A DNA stretch of 64,000 bases from Rosa chinensis (Eukaryota > Streptophyta > Magnoliopsida > Rosales > Rosaceae): the NCBI RefSeq assembly GCF_002994745.2, contig NC_037093.1, positions 42,574,384 to 42,638,383 of the forward strand, in the 5' to 3' direction. The notes below the pieces were generated by a model that saw nothing but the letters and a program-made list of their open reading frames with translations, ran no database searches and was not told the origin of the DNA. A program made the translations under genes and the position numbers. How positions within the stretch are numbered: the stretch's first letter is position 1; every line of letters starts with the position of its first letter. Of the stretch, positions 22,210-35,467 are shown one piece after another.

Positions 22210-23754
22210 CAAGGTTCTAAAAAATGCTAGGCGCTAGTCGGGCGGAAGGCCGGGGACTAGCGCCTAGGGGCCTAGGCGGGAGCCTAGGTGGGGACTAGGC
22301 GGTTTATTTTATTTTATTTTTTATAACATATAATTATATAAATAAAAATATAAAAGATATTATAATGTTTGAATAGTGATAATACTTCAAATATGGTTCA
22401 ACAACAATGAGATAATGAGTTTGAAGCATCCGCGAACTCTGCATACTCCCATCCAATACCTATCCACCTTCGACATTGCATTAGATGCTGAGGAAGAAGT
22501 AGTACCTGCCATTATCCTAAACAAATATTCAACAACCATTTCAAATATTCAATTACCAAAATAGATGCAAACAAATATTCAATTAGTCAATTACCAAAGT
22601 AGTTGCGTACTATACTACTAAATTACTGATTTATTTGAAAAAAAATATTCGAGCACAGATAGAACTATATCTGTTGAAAGCCTGAAATTAAGTAAAAAAA
22701 GGAAAACCATTTAACAATTTTGAAAGTTCAAAACAGATGCATAGCATTATAGGCTTATAGCAAGGCAATAAGCAAAGTCCAATCAACAAACAAGTCCAGA
22801 AAACAATCACCACCGTACCACACACATCCTCTAAACTAGTAAACTAGTACAGTCGACAACATAAGACCCCTAGTTGACCAAAAAGGAATCTCTGCAATCT
22901 TTGATGCTAAATTGCCAGAACTACGAAACTGGGTCATCCCCATTTTTCTCCTACTTACTACTAAACACAGATTTAGCATCCAATATTCAATTCCCATCCA
23001 AAACAGATGCAAAATCATCAAAAGTTCAAACAGATAAGTCAGATACAGAGCAAGGCAGTAAGCAAAATCCAAATTCCAAAAATGGAAAACATTCAAACAG
23101 CCAACTATCCAACTTGTCAACAGCCCAATAATATAATTTGATCATAGTAAAACTCGTACATTCATTATTCGAACCAAGAGAAACTGAGAAAGGCAGCGAA
23201 CAACTTACCAAGCTTGAAGATTTTTGAATCGAACCAAGAGTTCAGGAGCAAGACTAGTTGACCACGAGCTCGAGACTTCAATTGAAAACCCAGAAATCGA
23301 TGATAGAGTGAGAACCCAGATAGATCGATTGAAAATAATAAACCCAGAAATTCAACTTACCAAATTCCAATATCTTCAACCCAGAAATTCATGAGGGAGT
23401 GAGTTAGTCAAGGAAAGAGCCAAAGAGATCGTGCGTCCACGCCGGAGAGCGTGAGAGAGGCCGTGCAGCCGTGCCGGAGAGAGAGAGAGGAGACGACGAC
23501 TTGAGTTTAGGTTTCAAGTTTGACTGTTTGAGACTTGAGTTCGATGTTCGCTATATGTTTACCCCATTTGCGTTAAAAAAAAAAAAAAAAAATTGCAGCA
23601 GCGCCTAGCGCCCAGCAGACCCGCCCAGAATGCCTAGCCCGACTAGGCGGCCGATTTTCAGCCCACCGCCTAGCTCCATCGCCTAGGCCAAAATCTGAAT
23701 GGAACTCAGCCGCCTAGCGCCTAGGCGCTGCCTAGGCCGATTTTTAGAACCTTG
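22210..23754. mobile_element. Non-autonomous TIR element, probably hAT
   Basis: The left end CAAGGTTCTAAAAAATGCTA and the reverse complement of the right end CAAGGTTCTAAAAATCGGCC match, and both continue into GC-rich stretches full of CCTAGGCG-like words that pair with each other. Flanks are ATAGATAG and ATATATAG (one mismatch), suggesting an 8-bp duplication. The interior is AT-rich with a GC-rich, GA-containing segment near 23430-23510. No transposase frame. Confidence 0.7.
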
Positions 23755-24019
23755 ATATATAGTGATTAAATTAGAAATTTGGGGGCATAAATGATTTTAC
23801 AGTAAAGTTTAATGAGATAAAATAAATTTAACCATAATCTATTCTTCCTCTTCATCTTACATTTACGGATATACCTAGAAAGAATTCCACTTGAACTAGA
23901 CCATGATCGACCAAGCACACAAGCTCATATCACTATCGATTATGTTGGGGTTGTTTTGTAATTTCTCTCCAAAATGGGTTGAAAGAAAGGGTGCCCCGGG
24001 TTCTTGAAGTAGTAAAAAG

Positions 24020-25322
24020 TAGGGCTAGGCACGGGCCGGGTCCAACTATAATTTCACTGGAGCCAGACCCGGCCCATTTTTCATTGGGCCAGGACCCGGC
24101 CCGTTTTGACAAAAACAGGGACCAGCCCAGAACCGGCCCGTTTCATTTCGGGTCGGGCTTGTGGGCTTTCGGGCCCAAAAACCTGTATTTGACCATTTGC
24201 TTATGCCTATATATATATATATATATATATCCAGATTTCATTCATATATAGCTGAAATTTCAAGCTGTTGAAGATTTGAATCAAAACACAATATCAAGAT
24301 ACAAAGTTCAAGCTGCAAATTCGAATTCAAAGTGTCTAAATTCAAATACTCATCAAGAACAATTGAAGGTACAATTCAAATTCAAAGTGTACGTCCAAAT
24401 TCAAATACAAATATCCATTGAAATATAAAGTCCTAATTCAAACGCAACAATTTAGCAAGTCATTTTTCCAGTCTCCTATCCAGCAGCAATGCAGCCATCC
24501 ATCAGTTGGCTTCCACAGTTTTCCCTACAATAGCCATCATAAATAGATTTAGATAACCAAGAACCATTCAAGCTGCAACTTTACCATTAATAGCACTACA
24601 CAGAGAACCTACTTCAATAACAAAGAACCATTCAAGAGCCAAAACTTTACTCAACTAGGAGTACACACAGAAGCTACTTCAATACCAATATTCAAGATTA
24701 TCAACAAGTCAATATACAAAAATACCAGAAACTGCAGACTCTTAATATATAAACAAATACCAAAAACTGCAACTCAACATAATCAACTGGAGCTGTTGAT
24801 GATTAAACAATAGCCTTCCCATCAGTAGCCATGCTGCAATCACATAGTTCAAGCTACATTAAAATCCATTTCCAGAAACCACAACTCACAACCATTGAAG
24901 CATATTTGCAGTCACTAATCGACCTCATTTTCTCAGCAAACACTCAAAATACAAAAAGCAATGAACTCAACAAAAACCCAAATACCAGTTTAGCTACAAA
25001 CCAAATAAGCACAAAAAGAGATCAAATTTATCAATAAACTGAGGAACCCATGAAGCTAAAACGAGTGGCAGACCTGAAGAACAACGATCTCGGATATCCT
25101 ATTCTCTGGCTTCGAGTTGGCGGATGAAGTGAAGAGAGAAAGAGAGAAGGACAGAGCAGTCATGGGCGGCGTCTCGATCTGTGAGGGAGAGAGGAGGAGT
25201 CGTGCAGGTGAAGTGAAGAGGGGGAGAGAGAGAGAGAGGGACAGAGCTGGGCGCCGTCTCACTCGGTGCGTCGATCTATGAGGGAGAAAGAAGGAGGCGT
25301 CGTGCAGGTGAAGTGAAGAGGG

Positions 25323-25403
<81 letters not shown>

Positions 25404-25488
25404 CAGAGCTGGGCGCCGTCTCACTCGGTGCGTAGATCTATGAGGGAGAAAGAAGGAGGCGTCGGCCGTGTCGTGCAGGTGAAGTGAA

Positions 25489-25526
<38 letters not shown>

Positions 25527-26082
25527 CAGAGCTGGGCACCGTCTCACTCAGTGCGTCGATCTATGAGGGAAAAAGAAGGAGGCGTCGGCCGCGTCGTGCA
25601 GGTGCAGTGAAGAGAGAAAGAGAAGGATCAGTGTCTCGATCCTGGGCGACGTCTCAATCGGAGCCCTTTTGGTGTCTCGGCCTCACAGCTATGGCGGAGG
25701 AGAATGAGCTCAGTTTCGACTTTGGAGATGGAGGAGCCTCTTGTGCGTTCAGATCGGGTAGAAAATTAGAAATGGAAGCTGAAGATTAGGTTTAGGCTTT
25801 TGAGAGAAGAGTAGAATCTTGTGTGTTCAATCCTATGATAAGAATTTTACTCTCTATATTAGGACCAATAATACATGGCCATTTGTCTTTTGATGTCTAA
25901 TACGGGCTTGACAGGCTTTTTCTATTTTCAAACACAAGGCCCGGCCCGAACTGTTTGTTTGAAAGTCAAGGCCCGGCCCGAACCGTTTTGACAAAAAAAA
26001 TAATTGGACTCGACCCGTACGGATCGCTCTTTGACAGGTCGGTCCGGGTTTGCGGGTTTTCGGGCTTAAATGCCCAGCCCTG
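24020..26082. mobile_element. Non-autonomous hAT element, 2.06 kb
   Basis: Inverted ends TAGGGCTAGGCA and CAGGGCTGGGCA (the right one reverse-complemented) lead into subterminal GGCCCGG-rich stretches on both sides. The 8-bp target duplication GTAAAAAG is perfect (24012-24019 and 26083-26090), which defines the hAT superfamily. The interior is an AT-rich left half and a repeat-rich right half near 25130-25630. No transposase. Confidence 0.88.
25140..25625. repeat. Minisatellite of ~110-160-bp units with GA expansion
   Basis: Four imperfect units share GACAGAGCTGGGCGCCGTCT, a GTCTCACTCGGTGCGT step, GATCTATGAGGGAGAAAGA and GTGCAGGTGAAGTGAAGAG. Each ends in a GA run of different length; the longest spans about 25321-25400. 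Reading frames across it are repeat artefacts. Confidence 0.88.
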
Positions 26083-26090
26083 GTAAAAAG

Positions 26091-26909
26091 ACCAAATTTG
26101 AAGCTTCTTGAAGGCATTGGGCCTAAGATGGGATCCGTTTGTTGTATGTCCTGCAAACAAAAGAAGAAAAGAGCAAAAACATAAGAATATCCAAAAATAA
26201 TATGCACAGCTTCTTGCCTCGATATAACTAGATAATTCGTATCAAAAGGTTAATCCAACGTATGTATTTTAGTAGATAACTCAATGTTCACTTCTCAGTC
26301 TATCAAATAATTTAGAAACTTCATTGAATTACACATTCCCTCTCTCACATGACCAATAAATCAACTTATTACAACACACTGTGCATGTACCATACTCCTA
26401 AGTCGTACCCTCCTCTTAGTTGTGCCTCACGTTTTCATTTAGGTCTAATTTCCTATCTAGGTCGTGCCTATTATATGCCATTCCCTAGTTAGTGTTATTC
26501 TATTCCATGCCCTATTTTTTTTTTCAAATGATTGCCGTTTAGTTAGTTGGCAAACCCTATTCTTTTCATACCTGAGTCTAGTACAACAATCTTTGTACAT
26601 TATTCTAATACTAAATCTTAACTACGTGCTTTATAGGCAATAAACTAGATGAGAAAAGGCTTCCCAATAATAATGATAACATATATAGTTCATTTCTGAA
26701 GAATTTTTCAAAATATTAAACGAGGAATCGTATGAGGTGAAAATCAGATATACGATTTTGTAAAGTAATACTAAGAGTGACTTACATTTTCACTATCACG
26801 TCTACAAATTCAATCTCCGCCTTATATGAAGTAGGGGTAGGCATATGAACCCGAAATCCCGAACCCGAACCTAACCCATCTCTTCCTGGGCTATATGGGA
26901 CGAGATCAT
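26091..26909. other. Intergenic; relic of a GGGTAGGCA-type element at the end
   Basis: AT-rich. Bases 26834-26905 (GGGGTAGGCATATGAACCCG, then repeats of CCCGAACC) resemble the subterminal part of an hAT-type element; its other end may lie at 35896-36000. Confidence 0.4.
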
Positions 26910-27051
26910 TATTATTTTGGGTCCTTGACCTAAAGCATCAAAATGAACAAAAATTATCTCACTTATCCCATAAACATATTTTTGTTCCCACCTATTCAAT
27001 TTAACAGAAAATGACCATTTTGTCCTCAACCCAATTAAAGAATTACAAGCA

Positions 27052-27097
<46 letters not shown>

Positions 27098-27886
27098 GAT
27101 CTGATCTAGCCAGATCCTCGAGTCTCTAAGAGGTTCTGCAGGTGAAGAACATAGCAGATGGAGATCAAGTCGGCGTACAGGAGCTTGGCAAAGCTGCACC
27201 ACCCAGACGCCTCGTCGGGGGTCTAATCGGACGGCCGGGATTTCGTCTAGATTCCGAAGTCAATCTGAGTTCAAGGGAAGCTCTAATTTCAAGGCCGGAG
27301 TCGATCTGGGTTCGAGATGCTTCTGCTCCATGCGCCAGCTTTGCCGGGTTTTGTTGTTAGGGATTGGATGGTGTAGTTCTGATTTTTTTTTTTTTTGGTA
27401 AATGGAGGCAGAAGGCCTATAATGCAAGAAAAAAGAAAAAAAATGTTATATTGGGCCACAAATCAATTTATTTCTTTCCTTTGTTTTTTGTTTTTGGGTA
27501 AAATGGGGGCAATAGAGGTTTGTTAAAGGTTTATTGGGAGGCAATAAACGTTTTGAATTAATGTAATCTCCTCATTTTTTTCTTTAATCAAAGTTTTATT
27601 TGTCCAAATTTAAGGAGATTAGTTCCTATTCCGGCGATTGAAAGTTCTATAAGGGGGCAATAGAGGTTTATTGCCTATTTATTAAGGGCAATACACGTCT
27701 ATTGGGGGCAATATATGTCTATTGGGGGCAATAAACCTTTCCGAAGACCTCTTTGGGGACCTCCAGCGAGGTTTTCAAAAAAGTCTTGTGGGCTGCAGCC
27801 GGTGACTAGAATCAGGCGACTAGTGACTGGAATCAGGCGACCGGTGACCGAGCTCCAGCGAAGTCTCCTATGGTTTCTCTTTCTTC

Positions 27887-27926
<40 letters not shown>

Positions 27927-28206
27927 AACAAAGGGGTGAAGGTAAAATGATCTAAAAAATAACAAAACTTAATGCAGTGGCGGACCTAGAAAATTAGTTA
28001 TGCGGGGCGAAGTTAAACCATAATAGCTAACGAAAATTGAAATCCTTGTCCACCCATTTCCAAAAAATAATTTATGCATAAAACATATGAAAATAAGGAG
28101 AAATTTTATGATATTAAATTAAACATGCATGAAATCAGCAAAATCATAACACTTGTGGGGGCAAAAGTTGCATAATACACTTTCAAATGCATAAAATTGT
28201 CTAGAA

Positions 28207-28245
<39 letters not shown>

Positions 28246-28249
<4 letters not shown>

Positions 28250-28477
28250 AAAGGAAAAACATATTATGTGCCTTCGTCAGATTATGTGCCTTCGTCAAAG
28301 TAACTGACAAAGAGGGAATTAAGGAATCAGTGATTACCAATCAATTAGCATAAAAGATAGATCAATCAGTATTTAATATCATAATTGTAATCAATATTTC
28401 CGTTGTAATTTCTTCCCTATATAAAGGGACTATGAAATGAAATGAGTAGACCATTCCAATCTCCATTTACTTTTACA
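28246..28477 (+). mobile_element. 5' LTR
   Basis: 232 bp, TG...CA. It has an 18-bp internal tandem duplication (ATTATGTGCCTTCGTCA repeated at about 28257-28297) absent from the other LTR. TATA box CCTATATAAAG near 28417-28427. The next bases TTATCAGCATG are the likely primer-binding region. Confidence 0.93.
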
Positions 28478-30062
28478 CGTTATCAGCATGCTCAGAGCAA
28501 ATAACCAAGAAAGAAAGAAAAAAACCCAAACCCTAAAGAAGAAAATCTTTTCTGCTGCCAATCAAAAAAAAAAAATTGCAGCAGCCTCCACCCTAGGCTC
28601 CGCTCCCTTCCACAGACCGGCTTCAACCCAGCCCAGCAAATTGCTCTCCGCACTCGAAGTTTCAGTCACGACCCTCCGACTGCCGGCCACACAGACGCTC
28701 ACCTGCCCCAGTGAAGCGACCCCTGCAAGCACCGCCTCTGCACACCCAGTGCCTCTATAGCGCTCCACCGGACACCAGCCCACAGCCTCCGGCCCTGCAG
28801 CAGCGCCTCCGACCCAGCCTTGCTGCCTCTCACCTGCAACCCACCGGCAGATCCCTGCAACCTAACAACGATGGCAGCACCGATCGATTCCTGCTGCATT
28901 TCCCGATCGATCCCGACCTCCAGTCCACCGTCGCTCCCCATTATCGCAACAACCACCGATCGCAAACGACGTAACAGCCCTGCCCCGCCCTCCTAAACCA
29001 GAAGGAAGGAAAGCCGGAGGAGGAAGAAGAAAGAAAAAAAAAGAAAAAGGGGCAACTCGGGCAGAAGTAAGGACCCGGTCCAGAAAGAAAAAAGGGCCCA
29101 AAGAACAGCAGGCCCAGAAACAAAAAAAAAAAACAAAAAAATAAACAGAAGGCTTAGAGAACAGAAGGCCCAGAAAAAAAAAAAACAGAAACAAAAACAG
29201 AAAAAAAAAACTTGACCCAAAGTAAAGGGGCCAGTCCAGAGAGCAGACCCGGCCCAGACCGGAAAAAAAAAAACAAAACAGGCCTTGAGGCCCAGAAAAG
29301 AGAGAAAAAGAAAAAAAAAACAAGGCTCTAAAGAGAGAGGAAGCGGCCCAGTTTTTCTCAAGCATACAAACATCGCACGCCTGCATCAACACGCGCGTGC
29401 GTTAGGATTGTTTTTCTCGAAACCAAGTATGTTCTCTTTTATTTTCATACTATGGTATATTTAATTATTTATAATTAGAATTTTTATTTTTATTTTTATT
29501 TTTGAGCATGCTATTTTATTGCTTGTTATATATATGATATATATTCGTGGAATCTAAAGGATGTGAATTTTATTTATATTTTCTATTTTTTTTAAGCATG
29601 CCTTGTTTTTATGTTTTATATAATTACCTTTAAGCATAATTATATATGGTTTATTTGTGAAATTTTAAGCATGTTTTTATTTACGCTTATATAAATTATG
29701 CCTACACATGCTTTGTATTATGCTATTGTTTTATTTTACGCATACTATATTCTTGCTATTATGTGTAGTATATCATTTGTTGTATATTTGTGTAATTTGA
29801 GCATGCCATGTAGTTTATTTTTATATGCTATATTTAAATGTGCTATGATTATTTTTAATACAACATATCAATACCGTTTGGCCATGATAATGAAAATTCA
29901 TGCGCATTATACACACACTGTGATAAAGTATTTTCACATAGCATCGAAAAAAATGTGACCATTACGAATCTTGGTCTTGAAATCTAATTCATATTTTAGA
30001 AAATAATTCACGTGGATGTCTTTATGACTGCGTAATTTATATCTTCTCTCTTGTTTATGTAG
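28478..30062 (+). other. Long untranslated leader of the Copia element
   Basis: About 1.6 kb between LTR and gag. 28570-28980 is C-rich with a proline-type codon pattern, 28980-29340 is an A/G-rich run, and the remainder is AT-rich. Several short frames overlap on both strands but none shows a known domain. Confidence 0.7.
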
Positions 30063-31139
30063 ATGGTTGATCCAGCTCGACCTGAATTTGACATTTTGGA
30101 CTCAGAAGGACTTCAGTACCACTGTTGGGTTTCCGATGTAGAAACTGTCTTTGTGGCAAAAGACTACACTGCCACCATCCAAACTCCCACTGACCCAAAA
30201 GACGATGGACCGTCTAATAAGGTGAAAGCAAATGCCTTAATGTTTCTGAGGCGACATATTGATCCTAGCTTACGCTGGGAATACCTTCAGTTGAAGACAC
30301 CCAAAGAACTGTGGGATGCCCTTAAGGGACGTTTTGGGAACATTCATGACACCTTGCTCCTAGAACTAACCGTTCAGTGGAATGAAATCCGCTTGCTTGA
30401 CTACAAAAAGGTCAATGACTTCAACAAGGACATGTTGTGTCTAAAGGCACGTCTAAATTTCTGTGGAAAGGAACTCACAGAAGATGATATGATCCAGAAG
30501 ACTCTTTCCACTTTTCCTACTTCAGCAATTATACTAGCGAATCAGTATAGGCTGGAGTATGATAACAAAAAAATCACGACTTTCAACAAGCTGATCAACC
30601 TACTGCAAGTGGCTGAGAGGCATAATGAGGTTCTTTTGAACAACAATGCAAGGCCCGTTGGGACAAAGAAAATTCCTGAGGCTAATTATGGCAAAGTCAA
30701 AGGTGGAAAGAACCCCAATGAAAAGAGGGTTGGACGTGTTGTTCTCTACCCACGTGGCACCAATGCACCACGTGGCAAGGGACGTGGGGGTCGTGGTATG
30801 GGCCGTGGAGGCCCTCCCAATGTATGGCGCAGAGATGGTGGTGCTGGCCCTAGTGGTTATGGAAACAAGGTGCAAAGGGCACCCAAGAACCCTTCAGTCA
30901 AACCTGGTAGAGTTGGTAATGAACCATGCTATAGATGTGGAGTCATGGGGCACCGGTACAAGAATTGCCAAGCAAGCAACCTGGTTGCAGCCACTTACAA
31001 GAGGTATAGGGAGTCTAAAGAACAAGAGACTCACTATATGGAAGAAGGAGGCCATGACCCAGACGTCAACCTCACATTTGCAGACTTCAATAGCAACAAG
31101 GAACTTGCTCAGTCAATGGATGCTTCAGATTTTGACTGA
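30063..31139 (+). CDS. Copia Gag
   Basis: 358 residues, intact. Capsid region of the UBN2 type (WVSDVETVFVAKDY, ALMFLRRHIDPSLRWEY, PKELWDALKGRF), a glycine/arginine-rich segment at about 240-260, then a zinc knuckle CYRCGVMGHRYKNC at about 293-306 and an acidic tail. It would assemble virus-like particles and package RNA. It ends with its own stop and is separated from pol by about 320 non-coding bases, so it is a stand-alone frame and not part of a single polyprotein. Confidence 0.92.
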   Translation: MVDPARPEFDILDSEGLQYHCWVSDVETVFVAKDYTATIQTPTDPKDDGPSNKVKANALMFLRRHIDPSLRWEYLQLKTPKELWDALKGRFGNIHDTLLLELTVQWNEIRLLDYKKVNDFNKDMLCLKARLNFCGKELTEDDMIQKTLSTFPTSAIILANQYRLEYDNKKITTFNKLINLLQVAERHNEVLLNNNARPVGTKKIPEANYGKVKGGKNPNEKRVGRVVLYPRGTNAPRGKGRGGRGMGRGGPPNVWRRDGGAGPSGYGNKVQRAPKNPSVKPGRVGNEPCYRCGVMGHRYKNCQASNLVAATYKRYRESKEQETHYMEEGGHDPDVNLTFADFNSNKELAQSMDASDFD

Positions 31140-31465
31140 TCTTCTTTATTTATTTTATTTTCCAAAACAGTTGTGAACGCATAATGCCTCATTTTTAATT
31201 AGACTATTATGTAGTCTTAAAGTTTATCTCAATAATTGTTTGAATTAGATTTCTGAACAAGACCTTGATTTGATTATCGTTGGCTTATTAATAAATTTCG
31301 GATTTTATTCTGAAGCATTGAATTTATTCGATTTTTATGTACCACACATATTCACATGGTTCGAAAAAGCACTATAAAGATGTAAAGCAATACATCTAGA
31401 GAAAAAAATTATTATTAGAATGAAAAAAATTATCATTCTACTAAAATAGTCATGCTCTAAAGAAT

Positions 31466-34400
31466 ATGAGTTATATTTTCAAAATTAATAATATATCCCA
31501 TTTATTTGTAGGAATGAATCGAGGAGAAATCGAGTGCTTAGTTGATAGTGGGACTACCCACACCATATTAAGGAATAGGCAATTATTTATTGAATTAATA
31601 GCCTATAATTCCTCTGTGACTACGATGATTGAATCATCACAAGTAATAAAAGGGTGAGGAACTGCCAAATTTTTGCTGCCTAATGGCACAACATTTAAAG
31701 TCACAGACGCTCTAGATGCACCTAGAGCTAATCGAACCTTGTTAAGTTTCAAAGATATTCGTGCCAACGGTTATCATGTAGAAACACACTGTGAGAATGG
31801 AATTGAATACCTTTATATTACCTCTAATGAATGTGGAAGGAAACGCATTTTAGAGAAACTTATAAGTCAATCTAGTGGACTATACCTCACTACGATTCGG
31901 ATCATTGAATCATATGTTGTCACCAACAATGAAATGTGGGACACTGACTCATACAGGCTTTGGCATGACCGCCTAGGGCACCCTGGTCATGACATGATGA
32001 TCCGCATTTTGAAGAACTCACACGGACATCCCTTCTTTCGAGTGAAAAATAAAATGGGAGAAAAATCTGCCACACTGAAAGGTGTCGGTCCTCGTATTGC
32101 TCAAATACAGCCATTACATTCTGAAGTACCAGAAGCACTACCTCCCTCTTATTATGCCTCATTGACTATTTCAAAGGCACATCACTCGTTTTGTAAAGCC
32201 TGCTCTTTAGCAAAAACAGGATCGAGACCTTCCTATGCTAAAGATACAAAACAAAATATTCCATTCTTACAAAGGATACAAGGAGACATCTGTGGACCTA
32301 TCTATCCAGAATGCGGACCATTCAAGTACTTTATGGTTCTGGTGGATGCCTCGACACGCTGGTCACATGTCGTTTTATTGTCCACAAGAAATGCTGCATT
32401 TGCAAAACTCCTAGCGCAGATTATACGCTTAAGGGCTCACCACCCTGATCACCCTATCAAGTCTATAAGGCTTGATAATGCTGGAGAGTTTACATCAAAA
32501 GTATTTGATAATTATTGCATGTCTATTGGGATCGATGTAGAGCATCCTGTACCTCATGTGCATACACAAAATGGTCTCGCAGAAGCCACCATCAAAAGGC
32601 TACAGATGGTGGCTAGGGCATTGGTTATGCGCACCAACTTGCCTATATCTGCATGGGGTTATGCAATATTGCACGCAGCTTTACTCATTCGATTCAGACC
32701 CACTGCTAGCCAACCATTTTCTGCGTACCAGTTGGTAACTGGATATGAGCCTGACATTTCACACTTACGCATATTTGGTTGCGCCGTATATGTGCCTATT
32801 GCGCCCCCACAGCGCACTAAAATGGGTCCTCAGAGACGATTAAGTATTTATGTTGGATATGAATCTCCAACGATTATCCGCTATTTGGAACCCTTGACAG
32901 GCGATCTCTTTACCGCTCGATTTGCGGATTGTCACTTTGATGAGACAGTCTTCCCGTCGTTAGGGGGAGATAGGAAAAAGGATTTTCCACTGGAACTACA
33001 GGAATTATCGTGGTTTATTCCCACTCTGTCTCATTTTGGTCCCCGCACTTCACAATGTGAAAGTGAAGTGAAAAGAATAATCGATCTTTAAAACGTAGCA
33101 GATTCGATGCCTGATGCGTTTACTGATATCGCAAAAGTGACGAGATCACATATACCAGCTGCAAATGTGCCTGCAAGGTTAGAAGTCCCCTTGTCACGGT
33201 GCCGCAGATAGAGGCACTACAACCACACTTAGTGGAGGTATGGTTGAGGCTGTGGCTCCTCAAAGGAAGAGGGGGAGGCCACTAGGTTCGATTGACACTC
33301 ACCCAAGGAAGAAGAGGGCGAGTAAGGCACAAACCGATCCATTGATCATCAATGTAGAGAATCCCTCTCATGAGATTGTCTCTGATTATAGCTATGTCCA
33401 TGAATCAATACTGGAGGACGCTCCGATGTTTGAAATGATTCCAGAGAACAAAGAAATCTCAATGGATTATGAGAGTGCGTATGAGTTGATAGAAAGATCT
33501 TCCATACACATTGATGATGTATTTGCAAACACTGTTGCTCAAGAAATCATAGAGCACGATGATATCGAACCACGCTCTGTTGCAGAATGTCAACAAAGAG
33601 CAGATTGGCCTAAATGGAAAGAAGCAATCCAGGCAGAATTAGATTATCTGACAAAGAGATAGGTATTTGGTCCGGTAGTGCTAACCCCACCAAGTGTAAA
33701 GCCTGTAGGACATAAATGGGTCTTTGTTAGAAAGCGTAATGAGAAGAATGAAGTCCTGAGGTACAAGGCTCGCCTTGTGGTACAAGGTTTCTCACAACGC
33801 CCTGGAATTGACTACGAGAAGACATACTCTCCCGTAATGGACGTTATAACGTTCCGCTACTTAGTTAGCCTAGTAGTTTCCGAAGGACTGGAAATGCAGC
33901 TCATGGATGTGGTGACTGCATATCTCTATGGGATTCTAGATTTAGAGATATATATGAAACTGCCTGATGGCCTTACATTACCCAAGTCAAGTGACTCTAA
34001 ACCACGGAGTGCGTTTGCAATTAGGTTGAAACGCTCACTTTACGGATTGAAACAATCTGGGCGGATGTGGTATACCCGTCTAAGTGACTATTTGATTGGG
34101 AAGGGATATTAGAACGATGAACTATGCCCCTGCGTATTCATAAAGAAAACAAGTTCCGGATTTGCAATTGTAGCAGTATATGTCGATGATATGAACATAA
34201 TAGGTACTCTTGATGAAATAAGAGAAACCGCGAGCTACTTGAAATCCGAATTTGAGATGAAGGATCTTGGGAAAACTCGATTCTGTCTAGGCCTTGAACT
34301 AGAACACCGAGTTTGTGGAATACTAATCCACCAGTCTACGTATGTCCAAAAGATGCTCAGGCGATTTAACATGAACAAAGCGCATCCTGCTAGCACTCCT

Positions 34401-35261
34401 ATGATCGGTCGAAGTTTGGATGCAAAGAAAGATCAATTTCGTCCAAAGGAAGATGACGAAGAGGTATTGGGAGCTGAAATTCCCTACCAAAGTGCAATAG
34501 GCGCATTATTGTACTTAGCCCAATGTACTCGACCAGACATTGAATTCTCAGTGAACTTGTTAGCTAGATTTAGCTCAGCGCCAACGCAGCGTCACTGGAA
34601 TGGTATCAAGAACATTTTCAGATACCTAAAAGGAACCATTAACTTGGGATTGTTCTTTCCCTACAGAGAGACAAGAGGGACCGCAGATGGAACTGCAATC
34701 CCTGAAGGAAATATTGATGGTGAAAGTGCCACACACTACACCGAAACGCCAAATGATGTTTTGGTTGGTTTTGCTGATGCTAGGTATCTCTCTGACCCAC
34801 ATAAAGGTCGTTCCCAAAATGGTTATGTATTTACCATTGGGAACACGGCAATATCTTGAAGATCAACCAAGCAAACCCTTGTGGCTACCTCCTCGAACCA
34901 CTCAGAGATCATCGCCCTACATGAGGCGGTTCGTGAGTGTGTATGGTTAAGAGCTATCTTCACACATATTCGAGGGACTAGTGGTTTGAGTTCTACCACT
35001 GAAGAGCCTACTTGCATTTATGAAGATAATGCAGCTTGCATCGAACAGATGAAGATAGGATATATCAAGGGTGATAATACAAAACACATATCGCCAAAAT
35101 TTTTCTACAATCAGCAACAACAGGCCCTCCTCAAGATTCAAGTGAATCAAGTAAGGTCTGAGGAGAATGTGGTAGATTTGTTCACCAAATCATTGCCTAA
35201 GGCCATATTTGAGAAACACGTGAAAAGCATAGGAATGCGAAGACTTTCCAAGCTCCCTTGA
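31466..35261 (+). pseudogene. Copia Pol (protease-integrase-RT-RNase H), multiply broken
   Basis: Protease motif ECLVDSGTTHT is near 31530. The integrase region has HDRLGHPGHD, SFCKACSLAKTG and QGDICGP, with the later acidic positions in RLDNAGEF and the AEATIKRL segment. RT has HKWVFVRKRNE, LMDVVTAYLYG and the catalytic VYVDD near 34180. RNase H has VGFADARYL and YEDNAAC near 35020. Breaks are in-frame stops at 31655 (TGA), 33089 (TAA), 33660 (TAG), 34110 (TAG) and 34857 (TGA), and a frame change near 33195-33205 between the integrase tail and the RT lead-in. The copy cannot make an enzyme, although its LTRs are nearly identical. Confidence 0.92.
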
Positions 35262-35467
35262 TTAATGTAAGTATCAGGGGAAGGTGTAGACGTCAAGGGG
35301 AGTCTAACACACACATGTCATTCTCAAATGTAGAAGGTGCGTTGTGCTCTTTTCCTTCGACCAAGTTTTATTTTTTGTCCCACAGGGTTTTTATTGTTAC
35401 TTGGCAAGGTTTTTAGTGAGGCAACAACTTATGCACCATTTTGTCTTTGACTTGGCACAAGGGGGAG

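Noticed and set aside
25056..25547. Leu/Ser-rich minus-strand frame resembling membrane segments
   Set aside because: It is a translation of the GA microsatellite and minisatellite.
28862..29392. Phe/Leu-rich minus-strand frames resembling a membrane protein
   Set aside because: They are the antisense of the purine-rich Copia leader.
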